Source of the DNA: JAAYTD01 sp964472015
Lineage (GTDB): Bacteria > Bacteroidota > Ignavibacteria > Kapaibacteriales > UBA2268
Length of the DNA stretch: 52,669 nucleotides
Assembly: GCA_964472015.1 (NCBI GenBank)
Contig: CAYYIP010000014.1
Coordinates: 1 to 52,669 of the forward strand
Direction: 5' to 3'
The position numbers and the translations under genes are program-made. The stretch's first letter is position 1, and each line of letters begins with the position of its first letter. This document shows positions 26,803-34,894 of this stretch, in pieces. The notes beneath the pieces were generated by a model, which worked only from the letters and a program-made list of their open reading frames with translations, searched no databases and was not told where the DNA came from.

Positions 26803-29800
26803 ATATTTTAATTTGATAAAATAATTATAATTATAATTATAAATTTTTATTATAAACCAAAAATATGTATTTTTGTCTAATATATTAACGAATTAAATTA
26901 AAACAAATTAAATCTAAAATTACATTACATAGGTTATATATGAGATATTCAAACATTATATTATATTTTTTAATTTCAATTTTTTTATTTAATCTAGATT
27001 GTTTTTCTCAATCGGATGTATTAAAAAATGCATTAAAGAAAGAATTAGATAGAACTATTATTTCTTTAGAAGGTGAAAAATATCCTGTATATTTTTTATC
27101 ATATTATTTTACAGAAACTATGAATGATCAATATACTTCCTCCTTTGGTAAATTGAAAAATTCATATCCAAGTACTTCTAATGCCAAAAAAACTCGTTGT
27201 GTAGATATAGATTTAAGAGTAGGTGATTATAAATTTGATAATTCTCATATTATACGTGGAGAATATAATCCTTTTGGTAATTTATCCGTTTTTGCTTTTT
27301 TACCTATTGAAGATAATGAATTAGCTATACGTTCTATACTTTGGAATTATACAGATAAATCTTATAAGAAAGCAATTGAAGTGTATGAAAAAGCAATTTC
27401 TAATCAAGCGGTTAAAGTCGCAGTTGAAGACAGTTCTGATGATTTTTCCAAAGAATTACCAAATAAATATACAGAAAGATTTCGTAATAGATATTATTCA
27501 CTTTCAGAATCAATAGGAGATTCTACTGCTTTTGTCATTGATACCTTAAAATGGATAAATATTATCAATAGATTATCTAGTAAATTTTTAAGATATGATT
27601 GGATTTATTCCGGCAACATAAATTTTGTTTCAAAATTAAAAAATAAATACTATATCAGTAACGAAGGTAGTGAAATTAGTTTTTCAGAAACTTATGTTAG
27701 ACTTTTTATCGATATCAAAACAAAGTCATCCGATGGGATGAGTTTACCTTTATATAAAGACTATTTTTCTTATTCTTGTGATGGCTTACCATCTGAAGAT
27801 GTTATCTCAAAAGATATTGATAGTATGATAGTTAAATTAGATGAATTGCGTAATGCTTCCGAGGCAGAGACTTTCAGTGGTCCTGCAATTTTGTCAGGCG
27901 AAGCTGCTGGCGTTTTTTTTCATGAAATCTTTGGTCATCGTGTCGAAGGTCATAGAGAAAAAGATCCTGCATATTCTCATACTTTTAAGACTTTTTTACA
28001 TAAGCAAGTTTTACCTAAATTTATGGATGTTATATTTGATCCTACAATAAAAGAGTTAGACGAACAAGAATTAGCAGGTTATTATAAATATGATGATGAA
28101 GGTCAATTAGGACAGCGAGTTGAAGTAGTTAAGGGTGGAATATTTGAGAATTATATAATGTCTCGATCTCCAATAGAACACTTTTCTAACAGTAATGGTC
28201 ATGGTCGTAGAGCTACAGGTCGTAGTGCCGTTGCCAGACAATCTAATCTTATTGTTGTTTCAAATAATATGAAGTCTACTGAAGAATTGCGTAATATGTT
28301 ATTATCAGAAGCCAAGAAACAAAATAAAGAATATGGATTATTTTTTGATAGAGTCGTCGGTGGTTATACAATGTTAAGTCGTACTAGTATCAATTCCTTT
28401 AATGTTACTCCTATTGTTGTTTATAAAATTTATGTAGATGGTCGTCCTGATGAATTAGTACGCGGCGTTGATTTAATAGGTACTCCACTTACTACTTTTT
28501 CTAATATCATAGCTACTGGTAATAAGAATGGCTTTTTTAATGGTATTTGTGGAGCAGAATCAGGTTGGGTTCCTGTATCATCAGTTTCACCAAGTTTATT
28601 AGTATCTACAATAGAAGTTCAAAAGAAATCTAAGTCACAAACCAAATTACCAATTTTACCATCACCAATAACTAATTAAATAATAAGGAGCAATGAATAA
28701 TGAATAAAAAACAAAATTTTATATTTATATTTTCGATACTTTCTTTTTTTATAGTTTTTTCACATTCCTTATTTTCTAAAACTACTCAATCTTCTGAGAT
28801 AATGCGAGCTATGCGAGATGAAATAACTCGTTCAATGAACGAATTGAAAATAGAAGGATTAGAAAGGCCATATTTCATAGAATATTTATTAAAAATTACT
28901 TCTGATTATAGTATTAATTCTAAATTAGGTACAATTATTTATAGTAATACAGAAGGCAAGCAAGTTGCTTCTTTAACAACAATAGTTAAAGTTGGTAGTT
29001 ATAAATTTGATAATTCTGGCTTTGATAATATTGCGTTTACATTTTTTGGAAGTAGTACAGATGATGATAATGAAAATTATATAAATAGAAGTATTCCAGC
29101 AGATATTGATTATAATATGTTACGACGCGAACTTTGGTTAGCTACTGATGCGTCTTATAAAAATGCAGCCGAAGGTTTAACAAAGAAAAAAGTTGTTATT
29201 GAAGGTAAAATTATTCGTGATACAACTTGGGATTTTTCTATGGTCAAACCATTACAAGCTGTTGATACAAGTAAGATTGAAGAATTTAATGATGAAAAAT
29301 ATACTAACCTACTTATAGAATTATCAAATATATTTTCATCACATAGTGAAATTTTAAATTCACAAGTAGATGTTAATTATACCCCTGAAACAATTTATTA
29401 TGTTAATAGTGAAGGTACAGAATATATAAAAAATACAAGTTTTTTTACTTTAAATATAGGTGGTTATTCACAACGTGAAGATGGTATGCCTATTGCTGAT
29501 GCTTATTCTGTTGTTTGTAATAAACCTAGTGAATTACCGGATAAAGATTCACTTATAAAAGTTACAAATAAAATTATTTCTAATATAAAATCTTCTATAA
29601 AAGCATCGGTATTAGAAGATTCTTATTCAGGCCCTGTTTTATTTTTAGGATCTGCTTCTTGTGAATTATTATCTAAATATTTTGCAAATAATTTAATGGT
29701 ACAACCTAAGAATATATTGCCAACGGGTTGGAGTACTATAGCTAAAAAAAATGGTGCTGCATTTCAATCTAAAATAGGTGGACGAGTTCTACCTACTTTT

Positions 29801-30122
29801 ATGACGGTTGAAGATAAACCGCTATTAAAACGATATAAAAATATTAATTTACTTGGATATTATACTATAGATGATGAAGGTGTATTAGCACAAGATGTTA
29901 CACTTGTAAAAGATGGATATTTAAAAACTTTATTATCTACAAGAATTCCTATAAAAAGAGTAAACGAAAGTAATGGACATAATCGCGATAATAATAATCC
30001 TATGTATAGCAATCTAATAATAAGTTCTGATGAAACACAGCAACTAAGCGATAAAGAATTAAAAAAATATATGTTAAAGCTATGTAAAGATAGAGACTTG
30101 CCTTACGGTATTGTTGTTAAAA
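26803..30122. repeat. tldD-tldE tandem direct repeat, copy 2
   Basis: Second copy of the 3320-bp block at 23042-26361, starting directly after the vestigial ostA stop codon and ending inside the second tldE-like gene. Confidence 0.93.
26940..28679 (+). CDS. Exported TldD-like metallopeptidase, copy 2
   Basis: Identical over 579 residues to the protein at 23179-24918, including the signal peptide, HEIFGH zinc site and the C-terminal GICG cysteine motif. The leader back to 26803, with the TATTTTTG element at 26868-26875, is also identical, so both copies are probably expressed alike. It is followed 20 bp later by its own TldE-like partner. The duplication may raise dosage or support two heteromers that differ only in the TldE C-terminal region. 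Confidence 0.87.
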   Translation: MRYSNIILYFLISIFLFNLDCFSQSDVLKNALKKELDRTIISLEGEKYPVYFLSYYFTETMNDQYTSSFGKLKNSYPSTSNAKKTRCVDIDLRVGDYKFDNSHIIRGEYNPFGNLSVFAFLPIEDNELAIRSILWNYTDKSYKKAIEVYEKAISNQAVKVAVEDSSDDFSKELPNKYTERFRNRYYSLSESIGDSTAFVIDTLKWINIINRLSSKFLRYDWIYSGNINFVSKLKNKYYISNEGSEISFSETYVRLFIDIKTKSSDGMSLPLYKDYFSYSCDGLPSEDVISKDIDSMIVKLDELRNASEAETFSGPAILSGEAAGVFFHEIFGHRVEGHREKDPAYSHTFKTFLHKQVLPKFMDVIFDPTIKELDEQELAGYYKYDDEGQLGQRVEVVKGGIFENYIMSRSPIEHFSNSNGHGRRATGRSAVARQSNLIVVSNNMKSTEELRNMLLSEAKKQNKEYGLFFDRVVGGYTMLSRTSINSFNVTPIVVYKIYVDGRPDELVRGVDLIGTPLTTFSNIIATGNKNGFFNGICGAESGWVPVSSVSPSLLVSTIEVQKKSKSQTKLPILPSPITN

Positions 30123-30529
30123 ATATTATAAGTTCAAATTTAATTAGTAGTCTTATTGCTCCGATTTCAAATGATAATATATTGAATATTGAGACTTTTA
30201 AAAAAGGAATATGTTTGTTTAGTGAAATATACAAAATTTTTCCAGATGGACGTGAAGAAAAGATTGTTGGTGGAACAATATCTGGAATATCAGTTAATAC
30301 TTTTAAAGACATTGTTAAGACAGGAAATAATTTATATGTTTATAATTTTTTAATGGGAAAAGAAGTTTTTGTTTTTTCGGTTGGAAATATAAATATGAAT
30401 ATAAAAAACTTTGTTATACCAGCAACTATAATTGCACCGTCTTTACTTATAGAAGACTGTGAAGTACAAGTATCAGAAACTGATTATAACAGAACAAATA
30501 TACTTAAATCACCTTTATTAGATTATTAA
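28700..30529 (+). CDS. Exported TldE/PmbA-like protein, copy 2 with diverged C-terminus
   Basis: 609 aa. Residues 1-474 are identical to copy 1 (24939-26747); from codon 475 on (after GIVVK) the two are homologous but clearly different, with indels (for example an added VFVFSVGNINMNIKNF segment) and conserved islands SEIYKIFPDGREE, GISGIS/TISGIS, TGNNLYVYNF and PATIIAPSLLIE. No HExxxH, as in TldE. The signal peptide is the same. It ends 19 bp before the ostA-like gene, so tldD-tldE-ostA probably form a transcript. The diverged tail lies where TldD-family proteins form part of the active-site region and subunit interface, so it could tune specificity; this is inference. Confidence 0.82.
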   Translation: MNKKQNFIFIFSILSFFIVFSHSLFSKTTQSSEIMRAMRDEITRSMNELKIEGLERPYFIEYLLKITSDYSINSKLGTIIYSNTEGKQVASLTTIVKVGSYKFDNSGFDNIAFTFFGSSTDDDNENYINRSIPADIDYNMLRRELWLATDASYKNAAEGLTKKKVVIEGKIIRDTTWDFSMVKPLQAVDTSKIEEFNDEKYTNLLIELSNIFSSHSEILNSQVDVNYTPETIYYVNSEGTEYIKNTSFFTLNIGGYSQREDGMPIADAYSVVCNKPSELPDKDSLIKVTNKIISNIKSSIKASVLEDSYSGPVLFLGSASCELLSKYFANNLMVQPKNILPTGWSTIAKKNGAAFQSKIGGRVLPTFMTVEDKPLLKRYKNINLLGYYTIDDEGVLAQDVTLVKDGYLKTLLSTRIPIKRVNESNGHNRDNNNPMYSNLIISSDETQQLSDKELKKYMLKLCKDRDLPYGIVVKNIISSNLISSLIAPISNDNILNIETFKKGICLFSEIYKIFPDGREEKIVGGTISGISVNTFKDIVKTGNNLYVYNFLMGKEVFVFSVGNINMNIKNFVIPATIIAPSLLIEDCEVQVSETDYNRTNILKSPLLDY

Positions 30530-30548
30530 AATTCTTTTTTTATAACAA

Positions 30549-31853
30549 ATGAAAAAAAATTACATTTATTTTTTATTCTTTATATTTTTATCACTTGCAA
30601 ATTGTAATATATTTGCAGGTGAACCTATTATATTGAGATATGCAGATAAATTGATAGGTGAGAATAATGATAATGTAAATTCACGTACATTAGTCGGGAA
30701 TGTACAATTACAACAAGGGAATGTATATGTTAATTGTGTTAATGCTACACAATATATTTTATTAAATAAATATAAATTATCAAATAATGTAGTTATTAAG
30801 CAAAATACATTAACATTAAAATCACAATATATTTTATATGATGGAAATTCTTATATAGCAACTGCTGAACAAGGAGTTATAATAAACGATAAAACAGTAG
30901 AATTAAAGGCAGATAGAGGAGAATATTCTACCAAGACCTTTATCGCTAATTTTTATGATAATGTTGTTTTTCAAGATGATTCAGTTTCTATTTTTTGTAA
31001 TTATATAAATCATAATAGAGTTACAAGTGATAGTAAAGCAGTAGGAAATGTTTTAATAAAAGGGAAACATACAAATGTATTTTTATTTGGGGATACTGTT
31101 GTTAATATAGCTAATACTAACTATTCACTTGCTACGGGGAATCCTCTTTTTTATAGAATTGATACTATAACGGTTATAGATACGATTGATAATATCGTTC
31201 AAGAGCATAATAAATTTGATACTTTGACTATAACAGCTGATACAATGGAAGCATTTCGTAGTAATACTGATGAATATTATCATTTTATAGGAAATGTAAA
31301 AATTATAAAAGACAATATTAGTGCTATTTCTAATGATATTTATTTTTATAAACACAAACAATATTTTATATTAAAAGACAATCCAGTTATTTGGTATGAT
31401 AATGCTCAAATGCACTCTGATTCTATAGTTATATTTTTTGATAAAAATAAAATAACAAATATACAAGCAATAAATAATGCATTTGTTATAATGCAAAATG
31501 ATACTAATAACTTAAATCGTAAAGATCAATTGGCAGGTAATCAAATAAATATTACATTTTTAGATGATTCACTAAGAATTATAAAAAGTAATGGAAATGC
31601 AAGAAGTATATATTTTATGTTAAATAATAAAGAGGCTGATGGAGTTGTTGAAAGTAGTGCTGATAGTATACAGATTAATATTTCTCAAAATGGGACAGAA
31701 AATATTACTCTTATAAACCAAAATCAAGGTAATTATCAGCCAGAAAAATTTGTAACTGGGATGGAAACTGACTTTATATTAAATGGATATAAATTTTCCG
31801 ACAAAAAACCTATAAAAAGAGAATTTGATATACAAAAATATATTAAAAATTAA
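30549..31853 (+). CDS. OstA/LptA-like lipopolysaccharide transport protein
   Basis: 434 aa with a signal peptide (MKKNYIYFLFFIFLSLANC; the Cys at position 19 might also be a lipobox-type Cys). The rest is beta-rich with the periodic pattern of OstA-like (OstA_2) domains: ADKLIGE...RTLVGNVQLQQGNVYVNC, NNVVIKQNTLTLKSQYILYDG, KAVGNVLIKGK, FIGNVKIIKDNISAISNDIYFYK. Such beta-jellyroll proteins form part of the LPS bridge between inner and outer membranes (LptA/LptD N-terminal type). Bacteroidota commonly have long OstA proteins of this sort. It follows the second TldE-like gene by 19 bp and converges on the DUF3109 gene with only 8 bp between stop codons. Confidence 0.75.
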   Translation: MKKNYIYFLFFIFLSLANCNIFAGEPIILRYADKLIGENNDNVNSRTLVGNVQLQQGNVYVNCVNATQYILLNKYKLSNNVVIKQNTLTLKSQYILYDGNSYIATAEQGVIINDKTVELKADRGEYSTKTFIANFYDNVVFQDDSVSIFCNYINHNRVTSDSKAVGNVLIKGKHTNVFLFGDTVVNIANTNYSLATGNPLFYRIDTITVIDTIDNIVQEHNKFDTLTITADTMEAFRSNTDEYYHFIGNVKIIKDNISAISNDIYFYKHKQYFILKDNPVIWYDNAQMHSDSIVIFFDKNKITNIQAINNAFVIMQNDTNNLNRKDQLAGNQINITFLDDSLRIIKSNGNARSIYFMLNNKEADGVVESSADSIQINISQNGTENITLINQNQGNYQPEKFVTGMETDFILNGYKFSDKKPIKREFDIQKYIKN

Positions 31854-31861
31854 TTAAAAAA

Positions 31862-32428
31862 TTAATCTTTATAATTTTCAGCTATTTTTTCTAACTTCTT
31901 ATACCATTCAAATCCTAATAATTTTATTAAAGGCTGTTTTGCTGTTTGGTATATTTTTGTACCTTGTTTTCTACCTTTTTTTACTGCATCTTTACATTCT
32001 TCTATTTCTTCATAATATAAGTATATTTTTTTTCTAAAAAAAGACACTCGTATTGGAAATAACCAACAAGAAATAGGTTTACGGAAATTAGTTTTATTTT
32101 CTAAAAATTCTTTTTCTATTGTACAAAGTGCAATATCTTTGTCATAATATACAAATACACAATCTCGTTTATTTATACAAGTTGTAGTATATTTTCCATT
32201 AGTATTTTTACTTGTTCCATATTCATTTATCCAATCAATCGATTTTTTTGATAAGTTGTGTTTTACTAGATCAACTTGTGCATCTAAAAGAAATACTTCA
32301 TCATCTTCAAGTGGTGCGCCAAACTCTCCTGGAAAAGTACAACATTGACCTTTACATTTATTGATATCACACAAAAAATAATTTGTTAATATTGCTTCAT
32401 CTATAAAAATTCCATCTATTTCTATCAT
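31862..32428 (-). CDS. DUF3109 family cysteine-rich protein
   Basis: 188 aa with the Cys pattern of DUF3109 proteins: Cys20, Cys25, Cys29 and Cys30 (FLCDINKCKGQCC), then TTCINKRDCVF, CTIEKEF, and KPISCWLFPIR. These look like ligands for an Fe-S cluster or zinc, in the manner of YkgJ-type proteins, but the function of the family is unknown. Start codon overlaps the stop of the upstream TPR gene (ATGA), so the two are translationally coupled. DUF3109 is common in Bacteroidota and close relatives, which supports the taxonomic placement. Confidence 0.82.
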   Translation of the reverse strand: MIEIDGIFIDEAILTNYFLCDINKCKGQCCTFPGEFGAPLEDDEVFLLDAQVDLVKHNLSKKSIDWINEYGTSKNTNGKYTTTCINKRDCVFVYYDKDIALCTIEKEFLENKTNFRKPISCWLFPIRVSFFRKKIYLYYEEIEECKDAVKKGRKQGTKIYQTAKQPLIKLLGFEWYKKLEKIAENYKD

Positions 32429-33966
32429 ATTGTTTGCATATTTTTGTTTGGAAATAATAAATTATTTAATATTTTTATATCTTTTTCTTTCAAAATATGA
32501 TATATTTCAGAATTATATTTATCTATAAATGATGGGTCCAAAATAAAACAAGAATAAAAAAATTGACTTGCTATTTTATATTTTTTATTTATAGAATATG
32601 TAATAGCAGTTAAATATAGCATATTTAACATTAAAGGGTGTTTATTTAATATATCAAAACTATAATTTAAAGTATTATCATAATCTTTTTTATTATAACT
32701 TAATTCAATTAGATTATTTAATTTATTTATTGTTTTATTTGATGGCGTTGTTGTATTAGCTAACTTTTTCTTAAAGAAATTTATATTATTACAATATATA
32801 TTTTTAATCTTAATAGCTATACTTTTGTCGTTTGGATAGATTTGTATTGTTTTAAAATAATATTTTAGTGCCGTTATTTTTTTGTTTAAAGATTCATAAC
32901 ACAATCCAATACCATAATAAGCTAAAAAAATATAATATTTATGCGTATTATTTTTTTTATTTAGTTTTTTTATAAGAATCAAGAAGTTATTTATTGCATC
33001 AGTAAATTTTTTTTGTTTCATTAAAATTGTTGATATACATATAAGTGCCCTTAAATTATTAGGTGATAGTTTTAATAATTTATTAAAATAATATAAACTA
33101 TTTCTATAATCTTTAATTTTTAAGTACAATTCTGATATATCTATTATAGCTAGTAAAAAATTATTGTCAATAGCTATTGAATTTTCTAAACTTGCTATTG
33201 CTTCTTTATACTTATGCTGCAATAACTGTATATTTGCTATTAAATACCATAGGTTTTTATCATAAGGCGTATTATTTACTAATTTATTATAGATATCTAT
33301 TGCATTATTATATTGATTTAATTGAACATAACAAGCTGCTATATCTATATAAATTCTTTTTTGATTGATTATATTATCTTCAGTGTTTTTGATTATTTCT
33401 AAATATAAATTATAATATTTTATTGCTTCTTCAAGATTATCAGTGTTTCTATAAAAAACAGCTAATAAGTAAATTGTTTCTTCATTTATAGGATCTAATT
33501 CTAAAGCATATTGTGCTAGTTCTATTGCATTATTAGGATTGCCTAATTGTTCTATAGCTAATGCACGATTTAGTAGTGCTTCTATATTTTTAGGGTCTTG
33601 TGTTAATATTTTATTTGTTAAAATTATAACGTCGTTAAAACGAGATAAAATAGATAATATTGTACAACGTGTATTTAAGGCTTCAATTGAGTTTGGACTA
33701 TAATCACACCATAATTCACAAAAATCTAAAGCGTCATCGTATTGTTCAATGTTTATACAATATTCTACTAATTCTTGGGTTGTTTCTAAAGATGGGAGTT
33801 CTTTTTTATAATTATATATTAAGTTATTTTTACTGTATTTACTATTGGAATATTTATATATATTACAATGTATTATTGCTTTTTTATATTTTTTTATATA
33901 TTCTTCTATTTCTTTTTTAGGTAATTTTTCCCAAAAATTATCGTCTTCATTCATATTAAAATTCAT
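32425..33966 (-). CDS. Tetratricopeptide repeat (TPR) protein
   Basis: 513 aa of consecutive TPR helices with no signal peptide, so probably cytoplasmic. Repeats with the W-L-G-Y-A-F-A-P type pattern are visible, e.g. NIEALLNRALAIEQLGNPNNAIELAQYALELDP, then NEETIYLLAVFYRNTDNLEEAIKYYNL, and KNLWYLIANIQLLQHKYKEAIASLENSI. At least eight repeats cover residues ~80-360, with a more degenerate C-terminal part. TPRs bind other proteins; the partner is unknown. It overlaps DUF3109 by 4 bp. In several Bacteroidota a TPR gene neighbours DUF3109, but I cannot verify that here. Confidence 0.8.
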   Translation of the reverse strand: MNFNMNEDDNFWEKLPKKEIEEYIKKYKKAIIHCNIYKYSNSKYSKNNLIYNYKKELPSLETTQELVEYCINIEQYDDALDFCELWCDYSPNSIEALNTRCTILSILSRFNDVIILTNKILTQDPKNIEALLNRALAIEQLGNPNNAIELAQYALELDPINEETIYLLAVFYRNTDNLEEAIKYYNLYLEIIKNTEDNIINQKRIYIDIAACYVQLNQYNNAIDIYNKLVNNTPYDKNLWYLIANIQLLQHKYKEAIASLENSIAIDNNFLLAIIDISELYLKIKDYRNSLYYFNKLLKLSPNNLRALICISTILMKQKKFTDAINNFLILIKKLNKKNNTHKYYIFLAYYGIGLCYESLNKKITALKYYFKTIQIYPNDKSIAIKIKNIYCNNINFFKKKLANTTTPSNKTINKLNNLIELSYNKKDYDNTLNYSFDILNKHPLMLNMLYLTAITYSINKKYKIASQFFYSCFILDPSFIDKYNSEIYHILKEKDIKILNNLLFPNKNMQTI

Positions 33967-34045
33967 TTTTTGTATTTACAAAAGTAATGATATTATATAA
34001 TAATTCAAAATTAAATTCTTTTATAATAATCAAAAAATAAAAACA

Positions 34046-34095
34046 TCTAAAAAATAGTGGAAAAGAGATGTCATTACATATCTTTTCCACTATTT
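34046..34095 (-). terminator. Intrinsic terminator of sdhCAB
   Basis: Perfect 15-bp stem (34052-34066 with 34081-34095) extended after one mismatch by ATGT/ACAT, with a T-run on the minus strand (A-run at 34049-34054). It lies 50 bp beyond the sdhB stop. Confidence 0.88.
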
Positions 34096-34144
34096 TTATT
34101 TAATTTCTTATTTGAAATTAAAATCATTAAATTTATAAAGTAAA

Positions 34145-34894
34145 TTATAAAGCTTTTTTGATTTTTGCTCTTATATACTCAACATTCATTTTAGAAATGA
34201 AACGTGCTGGTATTTGTTTTGGACAAATAGCTTCGCATTCATAATAGTTTCTACAAGCTCCAAAGCCATTTTCTTCCATAGCATTAACCATTGCTAATGC
34301 ACGTCTTTTACGTTCTACTTGTCCTTGTGGCAAATGAACGAATTGAACTATTTTTGCCGCAGTAAATAACATAGCAGCCCCATTTGGACAAGAAGCTACA
34401 CAAGCGCCACAACCAATGCAAGATGCTGCATCCATTGCTATATCAGCATTTTCTTTTGAAATAGGAATTGCGTTAGCATCTTGTGCACTACCTGTATTTA
34501 TAGAAACATAACCTCCGGCTTGAATAATCCTATCTAAAGCTGTTCGGTCAGTTACTAAGTCTTTTAAAACTGGGAAAGCACGTGCTCTAAATGGTTCTAT
34601 ATATATTTCTTCGCCATCTTTAAATTTACGCATATGTAATTGACAAGTTGTTGCTGCAGCTACGTGGCCATGAGGAATACCATTAATTGCAAGCGAACAA
34701 GCACCGCAAATGCCTTCGCGACAATCATGATCAAAAGCAATAGGTTCTTTACCTTCTTTTAATAAATCCTCATTTAACTCGTCAAGCATTTCCAAAAAAG
34801 ACATATCTTCACTTACATTATCACGAATATAAGTTTCCATTAAACCTCTTTCGGTACTATTTTTTTGTCTCCAAATATGAAGTGTTAATTTCAT
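34145..34894 (-). CDS. sdhB: Succinate dehydrogenase/fumarate reductase iron-sulfur subunit
   Basis: 249 aa; carries electrons between the FAD of SdhA and the quinone/haem sites of SdhC. Cluster ligands visible: [2Fe-2S] Cys58, Cys63, Cys66 and Cys84 (DCREGICGACSLAI...TTC); [4Fe-4S] Cys159, Cys162, Cys165 (CIGCGAC) with Cys169 of the ASCPNG motif; and the [3Fe-4S] set Cys214, Cys220, Cys224 (ACRNYYECEAICP). The long sequence between clusters and the presence of a single cytochrome b gene fit the type B enzyme of Bacteroidota. Start overlaps the sdhA stop by one base (TAATG). Confidence 0.96.
   Translation of the reverse strand: MKLTLHIWRQKNSTERGLMETYIRDNVSEDMSFLEMLDELNEDLLKEGKEPIAFDHDCREGICGACSLAINGIPHGHVAAATTCQLHMRKFKDGEEIYIEPFRARAFPVLKDLVTDRTALDRIIQAGGYVSINTGSAQDANAIPISKENADIAMDAASCIGCGACVASCPNGAAMLFTAAKIVQFVHLPQGQVERKRRALAMVNAMEENGFGACRNYYECEAICPKQIPARFISKMNVEYIRAKIKKAL

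Noticed and set aside
8947..30122. Transposon or prophage origin of the large duplications
   Set aside because: No transposase, integrase, terminal inverted repeats or target-site duplications were seen around either block.
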